DNA from: a bacterium
Lineage (GTDB): Bacteria; SZUA-79; Acidulodesulfobacterales; Acidulodesulfobacteraceae
DNA length: 16,411 bases
Direction of reading: 5' to 3'
NCBI GenBank assembly: GCA_021806125.1
Contig: JAJZYC010000017.1
Span: 1-16,411, forward strand
Under the pieces are notes generated by a model. That model worked only from the letters and a program-made list of their open reading frames with translations. It did not search any database and was not told where the DNA came from. The translations under genes and the position numbers were made by a program. Each line of letters starts with the position of its first letter. Within the stretch, counting starts at the first letter, position 1. Of this stretch, positions 1 to 7,316 are shown one piece after another.

Positions 1-1
1 T

Positions 2-664
2 GAAAAAAAGCCCGCTCCGGGCGCGGCAAAAACGGAAGGCGAGCTTTTATACGATGCCGTAGTCCGCGGAGAAAAGGAATATGCGGCGCAATACGTAGAA
101 AAAATTTTAGCATCGGGAGAGCCGCCTTTGAATATAGGCAATAAATATTTAATTCCCGCTCTCGAAGAAGTAGGCAGGCTTTTCGATAAAAATATTTACT
201 TCCTTCCTCAGGTAATGGAAAGCGCCGAAGCGATGAAAACGGCGTTTAACAGAATTAAACGCGAATTGCCTAAAAACGATTCTGTTTCTTCCGGACCTAA
301 AATATTAATGGCTACGGTTGAAGGAGACGTGCACGATATAGGGAAAAATATAGTCGTTATGCTTCTCGAAAACAACGGCTACGACGTTATAGACCTCGGC
401 AGAAACGTCAAAACGGAAAAGATAGTAGAAGAAGCGTTAAAAAATAAAGTCGATTTTGTAGGGCTTTCCGCTTTAATGACTACTACCGTCACCGAAATGG
501 AGCACGTCATTAAAGAACTTAAAAAACATAACCTAAAGGTTTTTTCGATGGTCGGTGGGGCGGTAGTCACCGAAGATTACGCAAAATCGATTAATGCGGA
601 TATCTATGCAAAGAATGCCATGGAAGCCGTCGAGAAGATAAAGCGGTTTGTTAAGGTTTCATGA
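2..664 (+). CDS. metH: Methionine synthase (MetH-type), C-terminal cobalamin-binding module; 5' end outside window
   Basis: This is the corrinoid part of a cobalamin-dependent methyltransferase that carries the methyl group from methyl-tetrahydrofolate to homocysteine in the cytoplasm. The frame is open from base 2, so the gene enters from the left. The first visible residues are a Pro/Ala/Lys linker. They are followed by the helical cap domain (visible residues about 15-85) and the Rossmann-like B12 domain (about 99-215). The B12-ligand motif GDVHDIGKN is present, with the cobalt-ligand His at visible residue 111 (bases 332-334), then SALMTTT and MVGGAVV. The protein stops straight after the B12 domain, so the SAM-binding reactivation domain of E. 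coli MetH is absent. The TTG at 128 is not the start, because cap-domain homology continues upstream of it. A stand-alone corrinoid protein such as MtaC is the main alternative; the linker and the B12-domain wording favour MetH. Confidence 0.85.
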   Translation, partial: EKKPAPGAAKTEGELLYDAVVRGEKEYAAQYVEKILASGEPPLNIGNKYLIPALEEVGRLFDKNIYFLPQVMESAEAMKTAFNRIKRELPKNDSVSSGPKILMATVEGDVHDIGKNIVVMLLENNGYDVIDLGRNVKTEKIVEEALKNKVDFVGLSALMTTTVTEMEHVIKELKKHNLKVFSMVGGAVVTEDYAKSINADIYAKNAMEAVEKIKRFVKVS

Positions 665-712
665 AGGCAATGTTACAGTAATGTTAAGTTTTTATTACAT
701 TTTTGCGACAAT

Positions 713-735
713 TTAACAGCCGCTGTTAATTTCTT
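713..735 (+). terminator. Possible weak terminator or dyad after metH
   Basis: A perfect inverted repeat, TTAACAGC-C-GCTGTTAA, lies at 713-729. As RNA it would form a 7-bp stem with a CCG loop, followed by TTTCTT. The stem is AT-rich and the T tract is broken, so it could instead be a protein-binding dyad. The 665-864 gap otherwise holds only AT-rich sequence and a second small dyad. Confidence 0.3.
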
Positions 736-784
736 ATATTAAAGCCTTAATGTTCCAAAAAGGATTTATAGAAAAATTAAGCAG

Positions 785-806
785 TTAATCAAAATGATTA
801 ATTTTT
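785..806 (+). terminator. AT-rich hairpin followed by five T, upstream of murT
   Basis: TTAATCA (785-791) and TGATTAA (795-801) are perfect arms around an AAA loop, followed directly by TTTTT (802-806). The shape is that of an intrinsic terminator, but only one G-C pair is in the stem. Its position 59 bases before murT would also suit an operator. No convincing -35/-10 pair was found in this gap. Confidence 0.25.
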
Positions 807-864
807 GAGCAATATTTAAGCCATTGATATTTCAAGGAAAATCAAATAAGTTATTAAATTAATT

Positions 865-2292
865 ATGTTATTAAGAAAAAAAAATAAAGCGGAAATATTT
901 TTTTATATTTTTTTAAAATTTGTATTAAATAAACTTTTAGGCAGGGAAGGGGACGTTCTACCCGTACATATTTTAAGGAAGATAGATAAGAATATTTTGG
1001 ACGATTTTGCCGGATATGTTTCCGCTCTCGACGTTCCGGTTATTATAACGACCGGCACAAACGGCAAGACCACGACGGCAAACCTAATTGCCGAAACGCT
1101 TAAAAGCGCAGGGAAAAGAGTTTGCTCAAATTCAAACGGCGCTAATATGGCTAACGGTATTTTTGGGGCCTTAATAAACTGTTTTAAGTTTGAAAGGCTG
1201 AGCGTCTTGACAGGTCCCGTTTTTAAATTTTCCGCCGATTTTATCGTTATAGAATCGGATGAAAAAGTCTTTCCTTACATATCTTCTAAATTGAACCCCG
1301 ACGCCTTAGTCATAACTAATTTTTACAGGGACCAGTTAGACAGATACGGCGAGGTCAACTCAACAGTTTTTGAAATAAAAAAGGCGGTAAAAAGTTTATC
1401 CGGAAATCCTTTACTTGTCCTGCCTTCCTTTGAACCGTTAGCCTCGTTTATAGGCTATGAATTAAAAAACCGTAAAATATATTATGGTTTCGACAAAGAC
1501 CGGACAGGAGCAAATTCTCCGGAAACAGTTCTAACGGACGCTTTTGCGTGTCCAGAGTGCGGAAGCGTTCTTTCTAAAAGGAAAGAATCGGACGGGCATG
1601 CTATTTTGTCTAATTTTAAATGCGAAAAGTGCGGTTTCGCCAATCCCGCACCGGATGTTCAAGCTTTTGACGATAATGGCGGCGGGATAAAAATAATATC
1701 CCATAGCGGAACCGGCGGCGGCGGGTTTGATTTTAAACCGGTTCTGACCGGACGCTACAACGTTGCCAACTACCTTGCGGCTTATTCGGTTTTAAAAGAT
1801 TTTAAAATCGGAGACGGCGCGATAAAGCATTCGTTCGAAAACTTCAAGACAAAATTCGGCAGGTCTTTCAAAAAAACGATAAAAGACTTAGAGGTGAATA
1901 TAGACCTTGTAAAAAATCCGGCAGGATTTAACCGCGTCCTTGAAAAGATAACCGGAAACCGTGGCGGCTGTATTTATCCCGTAAACATTTTATTTGCATT
2001 TTCCGACAGGGATGCCGACGGCAGAGACGTTTCATGGATATGGGACGTAGAATTCGAAAAATACGTAGAGAATATCGGAAAGATAGTTATCGCCGGCCGC
2101 AGACCTTTCGATTTAGCCCTAAGATTAAAATCGGCGGGCTTCGATAAAAATAATATTACGGTAGAGCATAGTTTAAAAGCGGCATTGAAAAAAATTTTTA
2201 AAATTGCGGAAGAACGGAACGCGCCGGATGAAAAAATTTATATTCTGCCTACTTATACGGAACTGTTGAAGCTAAAAAAATATATAATATAA
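865..2292 (+). CDS. murT: MurT-like Mur ligase (lipid II isoglutaminyl synthase, ligase subunit)
   Basis: In Gram-positive bacteria MurT, with the glutaminase GatD, amidates the alpha-carboxyl of D-Glu in lipid II. The 475-residue protein shows the full family layout. A P-loop GTNGKTTT lies at residues 64-71, and the Mur central domain includes TNFYRDQLDRYGE (151-163). An inserted zinc ribbon has ligands C229, C232, C253 and C256. GRYNVANYLAA begins at 297. The C-terminal DUF1727 domain has LVKNPAGFN (348-356), the catalytic-type DGRD (385-388) and the family-typical LPTYTELL near the end. The length fits (about 440-470 is usual). No gatD-like amidotransferase is adjacent; four bases downstream lies an ArnE-like membrane gene. 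The substrate in this diderm organism is therefore inferred. There is no Shine-Dalgarno before the ATG, and the N-terminus agrees with homologues. Confidence 0.88.
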   Translation: MLLRKKNKAEIFFYIFLKFVLNKLLGREGDVLPVHILRKIDKNILDDFAGYVSALDVPVIITTGTNGKTTTANLIAETLKSAGKRVCSNSNGANMANGIFGALINCFKFERLSVLTGPVFKFSADFIVIESDEKVFPYISSKLNPDALVITNFYRDQLDRYGEVNSTVFEIKKAVKSLSGNPLLVLPSFEPLASFIGYELKNRKIYYGFDKDRTGANSPETVLTDAFACPECGSVLSKRKESDGHAILSNFKCEKCGFANPAPDVQAFDDNGGGIKIISHSGTGGGGFDFKPVLTGRYNVANYLAAYSVLKDFKIGDGAIKHSFENFKTKFGRSFKKTIKDLEVNIDLVKNPAGFNRVLEKITGNRGGCIYPVNILFAFSDRDADGRDVSWIWDVEFEKYVENIGKIVIAGRRPFDLALRLKSAGFDKNNITVEHSLKAALKKIFKIAEERNAPDEKIYILPTYTELLKLKKYII

Positions 2293-2296
2293 TATC

Positions 2297-2665
2297 ATGG
2301 CAATAATTTCTTATATTTTTATGAGTCTTGCTGTAATGTTTACTTCTATAGGACAAATATTGCAAAAAATAGGCTCCGGCAGGGTTAAAAATGAACATTT
2401 AAGCATAGGTTTTAAATCTATTTTAGTTTTTTTAGACCCCTTTATATTCGGGGCGCTTATAATGCTTTTTTTTGCAACGGTCTTTTATCTTCTCGCCTTG
2501 TCTAAACTGCCGCTTTCCATCGCCTATCCTATGCTGTCGAGCGGCTATGTTTTAGTGGTTCTGCTGTCTAAAATATTTCTGAAAGAGAAAGTAAGCATAA
2601 GAAGGTGGCTGGGCGTTTTTATTATAATAATCGGAATATTTATAATATTTAATTCGGGCGAATAA
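2297..2665 (+). CDS. ArnE-like small four-helix membrane protein (SMR/EamA superfamily)
   Basis: This 122-residue integral membrane protein has four predicted helices (about 4-24, 48-68, 73-93 and 102-118). The pattern GQILQK (19-24), then IAYPMLS (75-81), then KEKVSIRRWLGV, matches ArnE/ArnF-type undecaprenyl-phosphate sugar flippase subunits more closely than EmrE. EmrE's membrane Glu in helix 1 is absent and Gln is present instead. ArnE works with a partner, ArnF, but only one such gene is here. It starts 4 bases after murT and lies 13 bases before recO, so it is probably co-transcribed with both. Movement of a lipid-linked substrate is a plausible role but is inferred. A general drug/metabolite exporter is the alternative. 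Confidence 0.75.
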   Translation: MAIISYIFMSLAVMFTSIGQILQKIGSGRVKNEHLSIGFKSILVFLDPFIFGALIMLFFATVFYLLALSKLPLSIAYPMLSSGYVLVVLLSKIFLKEKVSIRRWLGVFIIIIGIFIIFNSGE

Positions 2666-2678
2666 AGGCATTAATTTT

Positions 2679-3476
2679 ATGAAACTGCTTTCCACAAACG
2701 GCTTTATTGTTTACGCAAAAAAGATGAATGAAGCGGATATGCTGTTAAGCTATATTACCGAGGACTATGGAAAGATTACCTGCTTTGCCAATAATGCAAG
2801 AAAGAGCAAAAAAAGGTTTCTCGGCAAACTGGAACCTGCAATGCTTACAAATATAAAATTTTACGAAAAGCCGGGAATGACCTTGGATATTTTATATGAA
2901 GCCGATATCGTGGAAGATTATAAAAACCTAAGGAAAGATATAAATATATATCTTTTTCTTACCAAGCTTACCGAAATTTCAAGAATTTTGTGCCAGGAAA
3001 GAGACAATAATAAAAATATTTTTTACCTGATAAGAAATATTTTTAAAAGTCTCGATAAATTAGAAACTGCACCCTCCGCGGAACGAATGCCCGTTTCGGT
3101 AAATACAGTTCTGCTTAAATATGAAATTTATTTTATTTCTAATCTTCTTAAATTTACCGGTATTTATCCTAATTTTTCGAACTGCATAGACTGTTCGGAA
3201 AGCAATCTGCGTAATTCATTCGATTTTAACCTAAAAAAAGGAGGCGTTATTTGTAAATCCTGCGCGGAGGATAAAAATAACGGACACGCATATTCCGAAA
3301 TCAAGAAACTGCCCGTTAATTTTATAAATTTATCTAACTTGATGACCGGGTCGGATTTGTCTATAATAAATAAATTAGCGGTAAAAGAAGAAATATTAAC
3401 GGACTGTTCAATATTTTTAAGGGATTTTTTGTCTTTTCACACCGGGAAAAGGCTTAGATCGTTTGAAACTATATAG
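2679..3476 (+). CDS. recO: DNA repair protein RecO
   Basis: RecO binds single-stranded DNA and SSB and, with RecR, loads RecA at gaps in the RecFOR pathway. The N-terminal OB-fold region has GFIVYAKKMNEADML and the typical EDYGKITCFANNARKSKKRF (residues 28-47). A helical middle follows. The C-terminal zinc finger has ligands C169, C172, C192 and C195, including the spacing CIDC and CKSC. Its 265 residues are within the family range (about 230-270). It lies 13 bases from both neighbours in a rightward series. The AAGG 10 bases before the ATG is one of only two weak Shine-Dalgarno-like matches in the window. Confidence 0.93.
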   Translation: MKLLSTNGFIVYAKKMNEADMLLSYITEDYGKITCFANNARKSKKRFLGKLEPAMLTNIKFYEKPGMTLDILYEADIVEDYKNLRKDINIYLFLTKLTEISRILCQERDNNKNIFYLIRNIFKSLDKLETAPSAERMPVSVNTVLLKYEIYFISNLLKFTGIYPNFSNCIDCSESNLRNSFDFNLKKGGVICKSCAEDKNNGHAYSEIKKLPVNFINLSNLMTGSDLSIINKLAVKEEILTDCSIFLRDFLSFHTGKRLRSFETI

Positions 3477-3489
3477 ACTATAATAAACT

Positions 3490-4932
3490 ATGGAAAATAA
3501 TAAAAAGCAGGATATTCTAAGACGGTTTCCGAGCGTACAATCAATTCTTCAGGATAATTCGGTAATGAGGCTTGCCGAATCTTTCCCCCGCGAATTTATC
3601 AAAGAAAAAATTGAAGAATTAATAAAATCCGAAAGGAGCGCGGTAATCGATTTTTTAAATTCCGAAAATGAGATTAGCTCCCCCGATAATTTTAATTTTA
3701 CGAACGATTATTTTGTCAAAAAACTTTTAGACGATTTGAATAATTTTTCATACAGCCTTAAGAAAGTCGTTAACGGAACAGGAGTAGTTATCCATACTAA
3801 TTTAGGGCGCTCCATACTGCCGGAAAGCGCCCTAAAGAACATATATAAGATTTCGTCTTCGTATTCCAATTTAGAATTTAATTTAATGGAAGGGAAAAGA
3901 GGGAAAAGATATTCTCACATAGAGTATCTTCTTAAAAAAATTTTAAAATGCGAAAAGGCTTTAGCAGTGAATAATAATGCCGCCGCTGTATTTATGGCGC
4001 TGTCGTCTTTTTGCACAGGAGCCAAAAAAGAGGTTATCGTTTCGAGAGGCGAACTCGTCGAAATAGGCGGTTCATTCAGAATACCCGATATAATGAAGGC
4101 ATCGGGGGCACAACTCGTTGAAGTGGGAACTACTAATAAAACTAAGCCGCAGGATTACGAATCCGCCATAAATGAAAATACCGCCCTATTATTAAAGGTC
4201 CATCAAAGCAATTTCAGGATGACCGGTTTTGTATATGAGCCGACCGGGGGCGATATAGCCGCTATAGGGAAAAAATATAATATACCCGTTATGGAAGACC
4301 TTGGTTCCGGAAGTTTAGTCGGTTTGGAAAAATTCGGACTGCCTTATGAACCTACGGCGCAGGAAGTCGTCAATACCGGCGTAGATATCGTTACGTTCAG
4401 CGGAGATAAGCTTCTCGGAGGACCTCAGGCGGGAATCATAGCAGGAAGAGCCGGTTATGTCGATATGATTGCTTCAAACCCTTTGAGCAGGGCATTCAGA
4501 ATAGACAAGATGACGCTTGCCGCGCTGGAAGCGGTTCTGTTCGAATATTTAGACACCGAAAGAGCCGTCAAAAATATTCCGACGCTCTTTCTTATAGCTC
4601 AGACCGAAAAAGAAATAAGAAAAAAAGCGGTAAAACTTTTAAATAAAATTAAAAAAATTAAAAATATCGATAAAAATTCATTCGATTTTAAAATAGTCGA
4701 AGATTCAAGCATAGTCGGCGGCGGTGCGCTTCCCGATTATGAGCTTAAGACATTCGCTTTGAGTATCGCACATAAAAAAATAAGCGCGTCCGGACTGGGT
4801 AAAATTTTCCGCGCCTGTAATACGCCGATTATCGGAAAAATAAAAAACGAAGAATACCTGCTTGACATGAGAACTGTGTTGGAAGACGATTTTAACGATA
4901 TATTGAATGCCCTCGCATTAATTTCAAAATAA
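3490..4932 (+). CDS. selA: L-seryl-tRNA(Sec) selenium transferase
   Basis: SelA is a PLP enzyme that converts Ser-tRNA(Sec) to Sec-tRNA(Sec) using selenophosphate from SelD. The 480-residue protein has the N-terminal helical domain starting with RRFPSVQ. NGTGVVIHTNLGRS lies at 95-108 and VNNNAAAVFMAL at 160-171. The PLP-lysine segment FSGDKLLGGPQAG puts the Schiff-base lysine at K307. The length is slightly above E. coli SelA (463). It lies 13 bases after recO. selD, encoding the donor of its co-substrate, is about 4 kb downstream and is itself a selenoprotein gene. The tRNA(Sec) gene selC and selB are not in this window. Confidence 0.96.
   Translation: MENNKKQDILRRFPSVQSILQDNSVMRLAESFPREFIKEKIEELIKSERSAVIDFLNSENEISSPDNFNFTNDYFVKKLLDDLNNFSYSLKKVVNGTGVVIHTNLGRSILPESALKNIYKISSSYSNLEFNLMEGKRGKRYSHIEYLLKKILKCEKALAVNNNAAAVFMALSSFCTGAKKEVIVSRGELVEIGGSFRIPDIMKASGAQLVEVGTTNKTKPQDYESAINENTALLLKVHQSNFRMTGFVYEPTGGDIAAIGKKYNIPVMEDLGSGSLVGLEKFGLPYEPTAQEVVNTGVDIVTFSGDKLLGGPQAGIIAGRAGYVDMIASNPLSRAFRIDKMTLAALEAVLFEYLDTERAVKNIPTLFLIAQTEKEIRKKAVKLLNKIKKIKNIDKNSFDFKIVEDSSIVGGGALPDYELKTFALSIAHKKISASGLGKIFRACNTPIIGKIKNEEYLLDMRTVLEDDFNDILNALALISK
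3801..3836 (+). repeat. Perfect 11-bp inverted repeat inside selA
   Basis: TTTAGGGCGCT (3801-3811) and AGCGCCCTAAA (3826-3836) are exact reverse complements around a 14-base loop. The stem could extend by CC/GG with a two-base bulge. It is one of the strongest local hairpins in this AT-rich window, but it lies in the conserved coding segment LGRSILPESALK and has no T tract, so it is not an intrinsic terminator. It may be fortuitous or an mRNA structure. Confidence 0.6.
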
Positions 4933-4942
4933 GACTTTTTGG

Positions 4943-4971
4943 TTTTTTATTTTTTATTTTATTGATATAAT
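4943..4971 (+). promoter_or_regulatory. Possible promoter in selA-HNH gap
   Basis: The 83-base gap 4933-5015 is almost pure A/T and holds a perfect TATAAT at 4966-4971, about 44 bases before the HNH start. The sequence 17 bases upstream of it is only TTTTTT. In such AT-rich sequence a TATAAT is easily expected by chance. Confidence 0.2.
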
Positions 4972-5015
4972 ATAATAATATTTAATTTTATTATAAATAC
5001 AAAAATAAAATAATC

Positions 5016-5615
5016 ATGGTATCTTCAAGCGTTCTCGTCCTGAATAAGTCTTTTTTGCCGGTCCACGTTACCTCGCTGAAAAGAGCGCTTATATTGCTTT
5101 ATCAGGATATCGCCAAAGCGGTTGACGAAAACTATAGAACGTTCAGTTTCGACTCATGGCAGGAACTTTCCGTAACCGAAAAAACAAATTCTATCGGACT
5201 CGTAGGCAGGGCGATAAGGGCGCCGAGAGTAATAATTCTTCTTAATTATGATAAACTGCCCAAAAGATATATCAAATTTTCAAGGGCCAACATCTTTTTA
5301 AGAGATAAAAACAGATGCCAGTATTGCGGGAAAGAATTTAAAAAAAGCGATTTAAACTTAGACCACGTTATTCCGAGAATGTCCGGAGGTATTTCGTCAT
5401 GGGAAAATGTAGTGTGCAGCTGTATTCCATGCAATAGAGCCAAGGGAGGAAGGACTCCGGAAGGAGCGGGAATGAAACTGATAAAAAAACCCAGAAAACC
5501 CGAATGGTCGCCGTATTACCATATATCCCTTACGAACATTATGTATAAAGAATGGATGCCTTTTCTTAATTTAGTGGACAACGCTTACTGGCATGTCGAG
5601 CTGGAAGAATCATAA
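5016..5615 (+). CDS. HNH endonuclease family protein
   Basis: This is a 199-residue member of a widespread chromosomal HNH family of unknown cellular role. The N-terminal part (about 1-95) begins VLVLNKSFLPVHVTS, typical of this family. The zinc/HNH core follows: CQYC (C101, C104), DHV (D116-H117), the GGISSWENVV segment with N131, and a second cysteine group C136-x2-C139 followed by N140. The metal-binding and catalytic residues of a ββα-metal nuclease are therefore present. No methylase, transposase or toxin-antitoxin partner adjoins it. It lies 83 bases after selA and 10 bases before the likely mlaE start. Nuclease activity is inferred from the motif. Confidence 0.85.
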   Translation: MVSSSVLVLNKSFLPVHVTSLKRALILLYQDIAKAVDENYRTFSFDSWQELSVTEKTNSIGLVGRAIRAPRVIILLNYDKLPKRYIKFSRANIFLRDKNRCQYCGKEFKKSDLNLDHVIPRMSGGISSWENVVCSCIPCNRAKGGRTPEGAGMKLIKKPRKPEWSPYYHISLTNIMYKEWMPFLNLVDNAYWHVELEES

Positions 5616-5625
5616 TAGCGGTTTT

Positions 5626-6408
5626 ATGAATAATATAATTCTCGTTCCGTTTGAAAAAACAGGTAAATTTGCTTTATATACCGTTGACGAATTAGGTTCT
5701 ATCGCGATTTATATGTGGGAGTCCCTTATTTCGATACCGGAATATTTTATAAATTTCGAAAATCTCATAGACCAGATAATTTTTATCGGAATGGATTCAT
5801 TCTATGTTGTCGGATTGACCGGCCTTTTTACCGGCATGGTTCTGTCGCTTCAGGCTTATTACGCTGCGAAAATAGTCGGAGTTACATATATGATAGGACC
5901 AACTGTCGCATTGTCTATGGTAAGAGAGCTTGGTCCTGTCCTTACCGCACTTATGATAACCGCAAGATGCGGTTCTTCTATGGCGTCGGAAATAGGAACC
6001 ATGAAAGTCACGGAGCAGATAGACGCTCTCGAAGTTATGGCGGTGGACCCGTATTATTTTCTTTCGGTTCCGCGGATACTTGCCGCAATGGCTATGCTTC
6101 CGGTAATGGCCGTTTTGTGCTCTTTGATAGGCATAATAGGCGGTTATGTGGTTTACGTGTATTTTTTAGGGCTTAACCATGTTACTTATATCGAAAAGAT
6201 ATACCAGTATATCAAACTGAGCGATATATATAACGGTTTATTAAAATCTGTTTTTTTCGGTGCGATACTTGCGGTAATAAGCACCTTTAAGGGTTTTCAG
6301 ACTACCGGAGGCGCAAAAGGGGTGGGAAGGTTTACTACCCAGGCAGTGGTGTTGAGTTCGATATATATACTTTTTGCGGATTATTTGCTCACCTCTATTC
6401 TTTTTTAG
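5626..6408 (+). CDS. mlaE: MlaE-type ABC transporter permease
   Basis: This is the inner-membrane permease of the MCE-family phospholipid transporter that moves lipids between the inner and outer membranes. The 260-residue protein has an N-terminal amphipathic region, a hydrophobic segment at about 58-78, and GPTVALSMVRELGPVLTALM (91-110). The family signature EIGTMKVTEQIDAL is at 122-135, and further membrane segments lie at about 151-182, 205-222 and 238-259. An in-frame ATG at 5593 would add 11 residues and overlap the HNH gene. I chose 5626 because homologue-like sequence starts there and it leaves a 10-base gap. Neither start has a Shine-Dalgarno. The ATPase mlaF follows only after a 148-base regulatory gap. 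Confidence 0.93.
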   Translation: MNNIILVPFEKTGKFALYTVDELGSIAIYMWESLISIPEYFINFENLIDQIIFIGMDSFYVVGLTGLFTGMVLSLQAYYAAKIVGVTYMIGPTVALSMVRELGPVLTALMITARCGSSMASEIGTMKVTEQIDALEVMAVDPYYFLSVPRILAAMAMLPVMAVLCSLIGIIGGYVVYVYFLGLNHVTYIEKIYQYIKLSDIYNGLLKSVFFGAILAVISTFKGFQTTGGAKGVGRFTTQAVVLSSIYILFADYLLTSILF

Positions 6409-6427
6409 TTATTTTTTTGCTTCATTA

Positions 6428-6507
6428 TTAATTGATTATTTAAACTACTGGATATATAATTAAACATATTGAAGCTCTCATATAATTTAATATGTCTAAT
6501 CAATTAA
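6428..6507. repeat. Nested inverted repeats between mlaE and mlaF
   Basis: The outer arms TTAATTGATTA (6428-6438) and TAATCAATTAA (6497-6507) are perfect 11-base reverse complements. The inner arms ACATATT (6464-6470) and AATATGT (6489-6495) are a perfect 7-base pair. Together they would form an interrupted long hairpin, or two half-sites for a looping regulator. The left outer arm contains the -35 hexamer of the promoter described next. Confidence 0.55.
6432..6460 (+). promoter_or_regulatory. Sigma70-type promoter for mlaF-mlaD-selD-RACo-like genes
   Basis: TTGATT at 6432-6437 and a perfect TATAAT at 6455-6460 are separated by exactly 17 bases. Transcription would start near 6467, leaving a leader of about 90 bases before the mlaF ATG. 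The -35 lies inside the 11-base inverted-repeat arm, so a protein bound there would compete with RNA polymerase. The second arm falls in the leader. Confidence 0.5.
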
Positions 6508-6556
6508 AAACCTTTAATAGAAGGATAAAATTTATCAATTTTATTAATCTTTCGTT

Positions 6557-7300
6557 ATGATTATTTTGGAGGGGTTGTCTAAATCTTTCAACGGCGTAAA
6601 GGTGTTAGATAATTTAAACATAGAGTTCAGCGAAAAACAAATAACGGTCGTTATCGGCAGAAGCGGCGGCGGAAAGAGCGTAATGCTGAAACACATAATC
6701 GGACTTATGAAACCGGATTCAGGTAAGGTTTTAATAGGCGGCATAGATATAAATACCCTAAAAAAAAAAGAGCTTAACGAGATAAGAAAAAAATTCGGAA
6801 TGGTATTTCAGGACGGGGCGCTTCTGGATTCTTTAAACGTGTTTGAAAATGTTGCTTTTCCGCTAAGGCAGCATCTTAAACTTTCCGAAAACGAGATAAA
6901 AGACAGGGTTTTTTCCGTCTTGGAAGACGTAGGTTTAAAAGGACAGGAAAATAAGATGCCATCCGAGATTTCAGGAGGGATGAGAAAAAGGGTAGGAGTC
7001 GCAAGAGCTTTAATACTGAAGCCAGAGATAATGCTTTTCGACGAACCCACTACCGGATTAGACCCGGTTATGTCCGACGTCATCAACAATCTTATTATAT
7101 CCATGCATAATAAATTTCAATTTACCGGAATAATTATAAGCCACGATATATCTGGGGCGTTTAAAACAGGCAATATTATTGCTATGCTTTACGACGGCAG
7201 TATTATAGAATCCGGAGCGCCCGAAGAGTTCAGAAAATCTATAAATCCGGTCGTTAAACAGTTTATAAAAGGAAGCATGGAAGGACCTATTGTAATTTAA
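6557..7300 (+). CDS. mlaF: MlaF-type ABC transporter ATP-binding protein
   Basis: This cytoplasmic ATPase drives the MCE lipid transporter and pairs with the MlaE permease. The 247-residue protein has a Walker A GRSGGGKS (34-41), a Q-loop near VFQDGALLDSLNVFENV, and the Mla-type signature ISGGMRKRVGVARA (138-151). The Walker B is IMLFDEP (158-164, catalytic E163), and the H-loop His is H196. Start MIILEGLSKSF matches homologues. The GGAGGGG just inside the gene, before an in-frame TTG, would remove the first strand and is not used as a start here. mlaD follows after 16 bases. No mlaB (STAS) gene is adjacent. Confidence 0.95.
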   Translation: MIILEGLSKSFNGVKVLDNLNIEFSEKQITVVIGRSGGGKSVMLKHIIGLMKPDSGKVLIGGIDINTLKKKELNEIRKKFGMVFQDGALLDSLNVFENVAFPLRQHLKLSENEIKDRVFSVLEDVGLKGQENKMPSEISGGMRKRVGVARALILKPEIMLFDEPTTGLDPVMSDVINNLIISMHNKFQFTGIIISHDISGAFKTGNIIAMLYDGSIIESGAPEEFRKSINPVVKQFIKGSMEGPIVI

Positions 7301-7316
7301 TTTTTATTTATTTGTT

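Noticed and set aside
128..664. A stand-alone 178-residue corrinoid protein starting at TTG 128
   Set aside because: The same frame is open to the window edge and encodes the missing cap-domain helices and a linker, so the gene begins outside.
5016..5615. HNH gene as part of a defence island, intein or group I/II intron
   Set aside because: Its family is a common chromosomal one, no partner genes or intron-like flanks are present, and selA and mlaE on either side are uninterrupted.
5715..6176. Second plus-strand frame of 153 codons inside mlaE
   Set aside because: It is an out-of-frame reading of mlaE, rich in Arg and Cys and without membrane segments; mlaE itself has strong family motifs.
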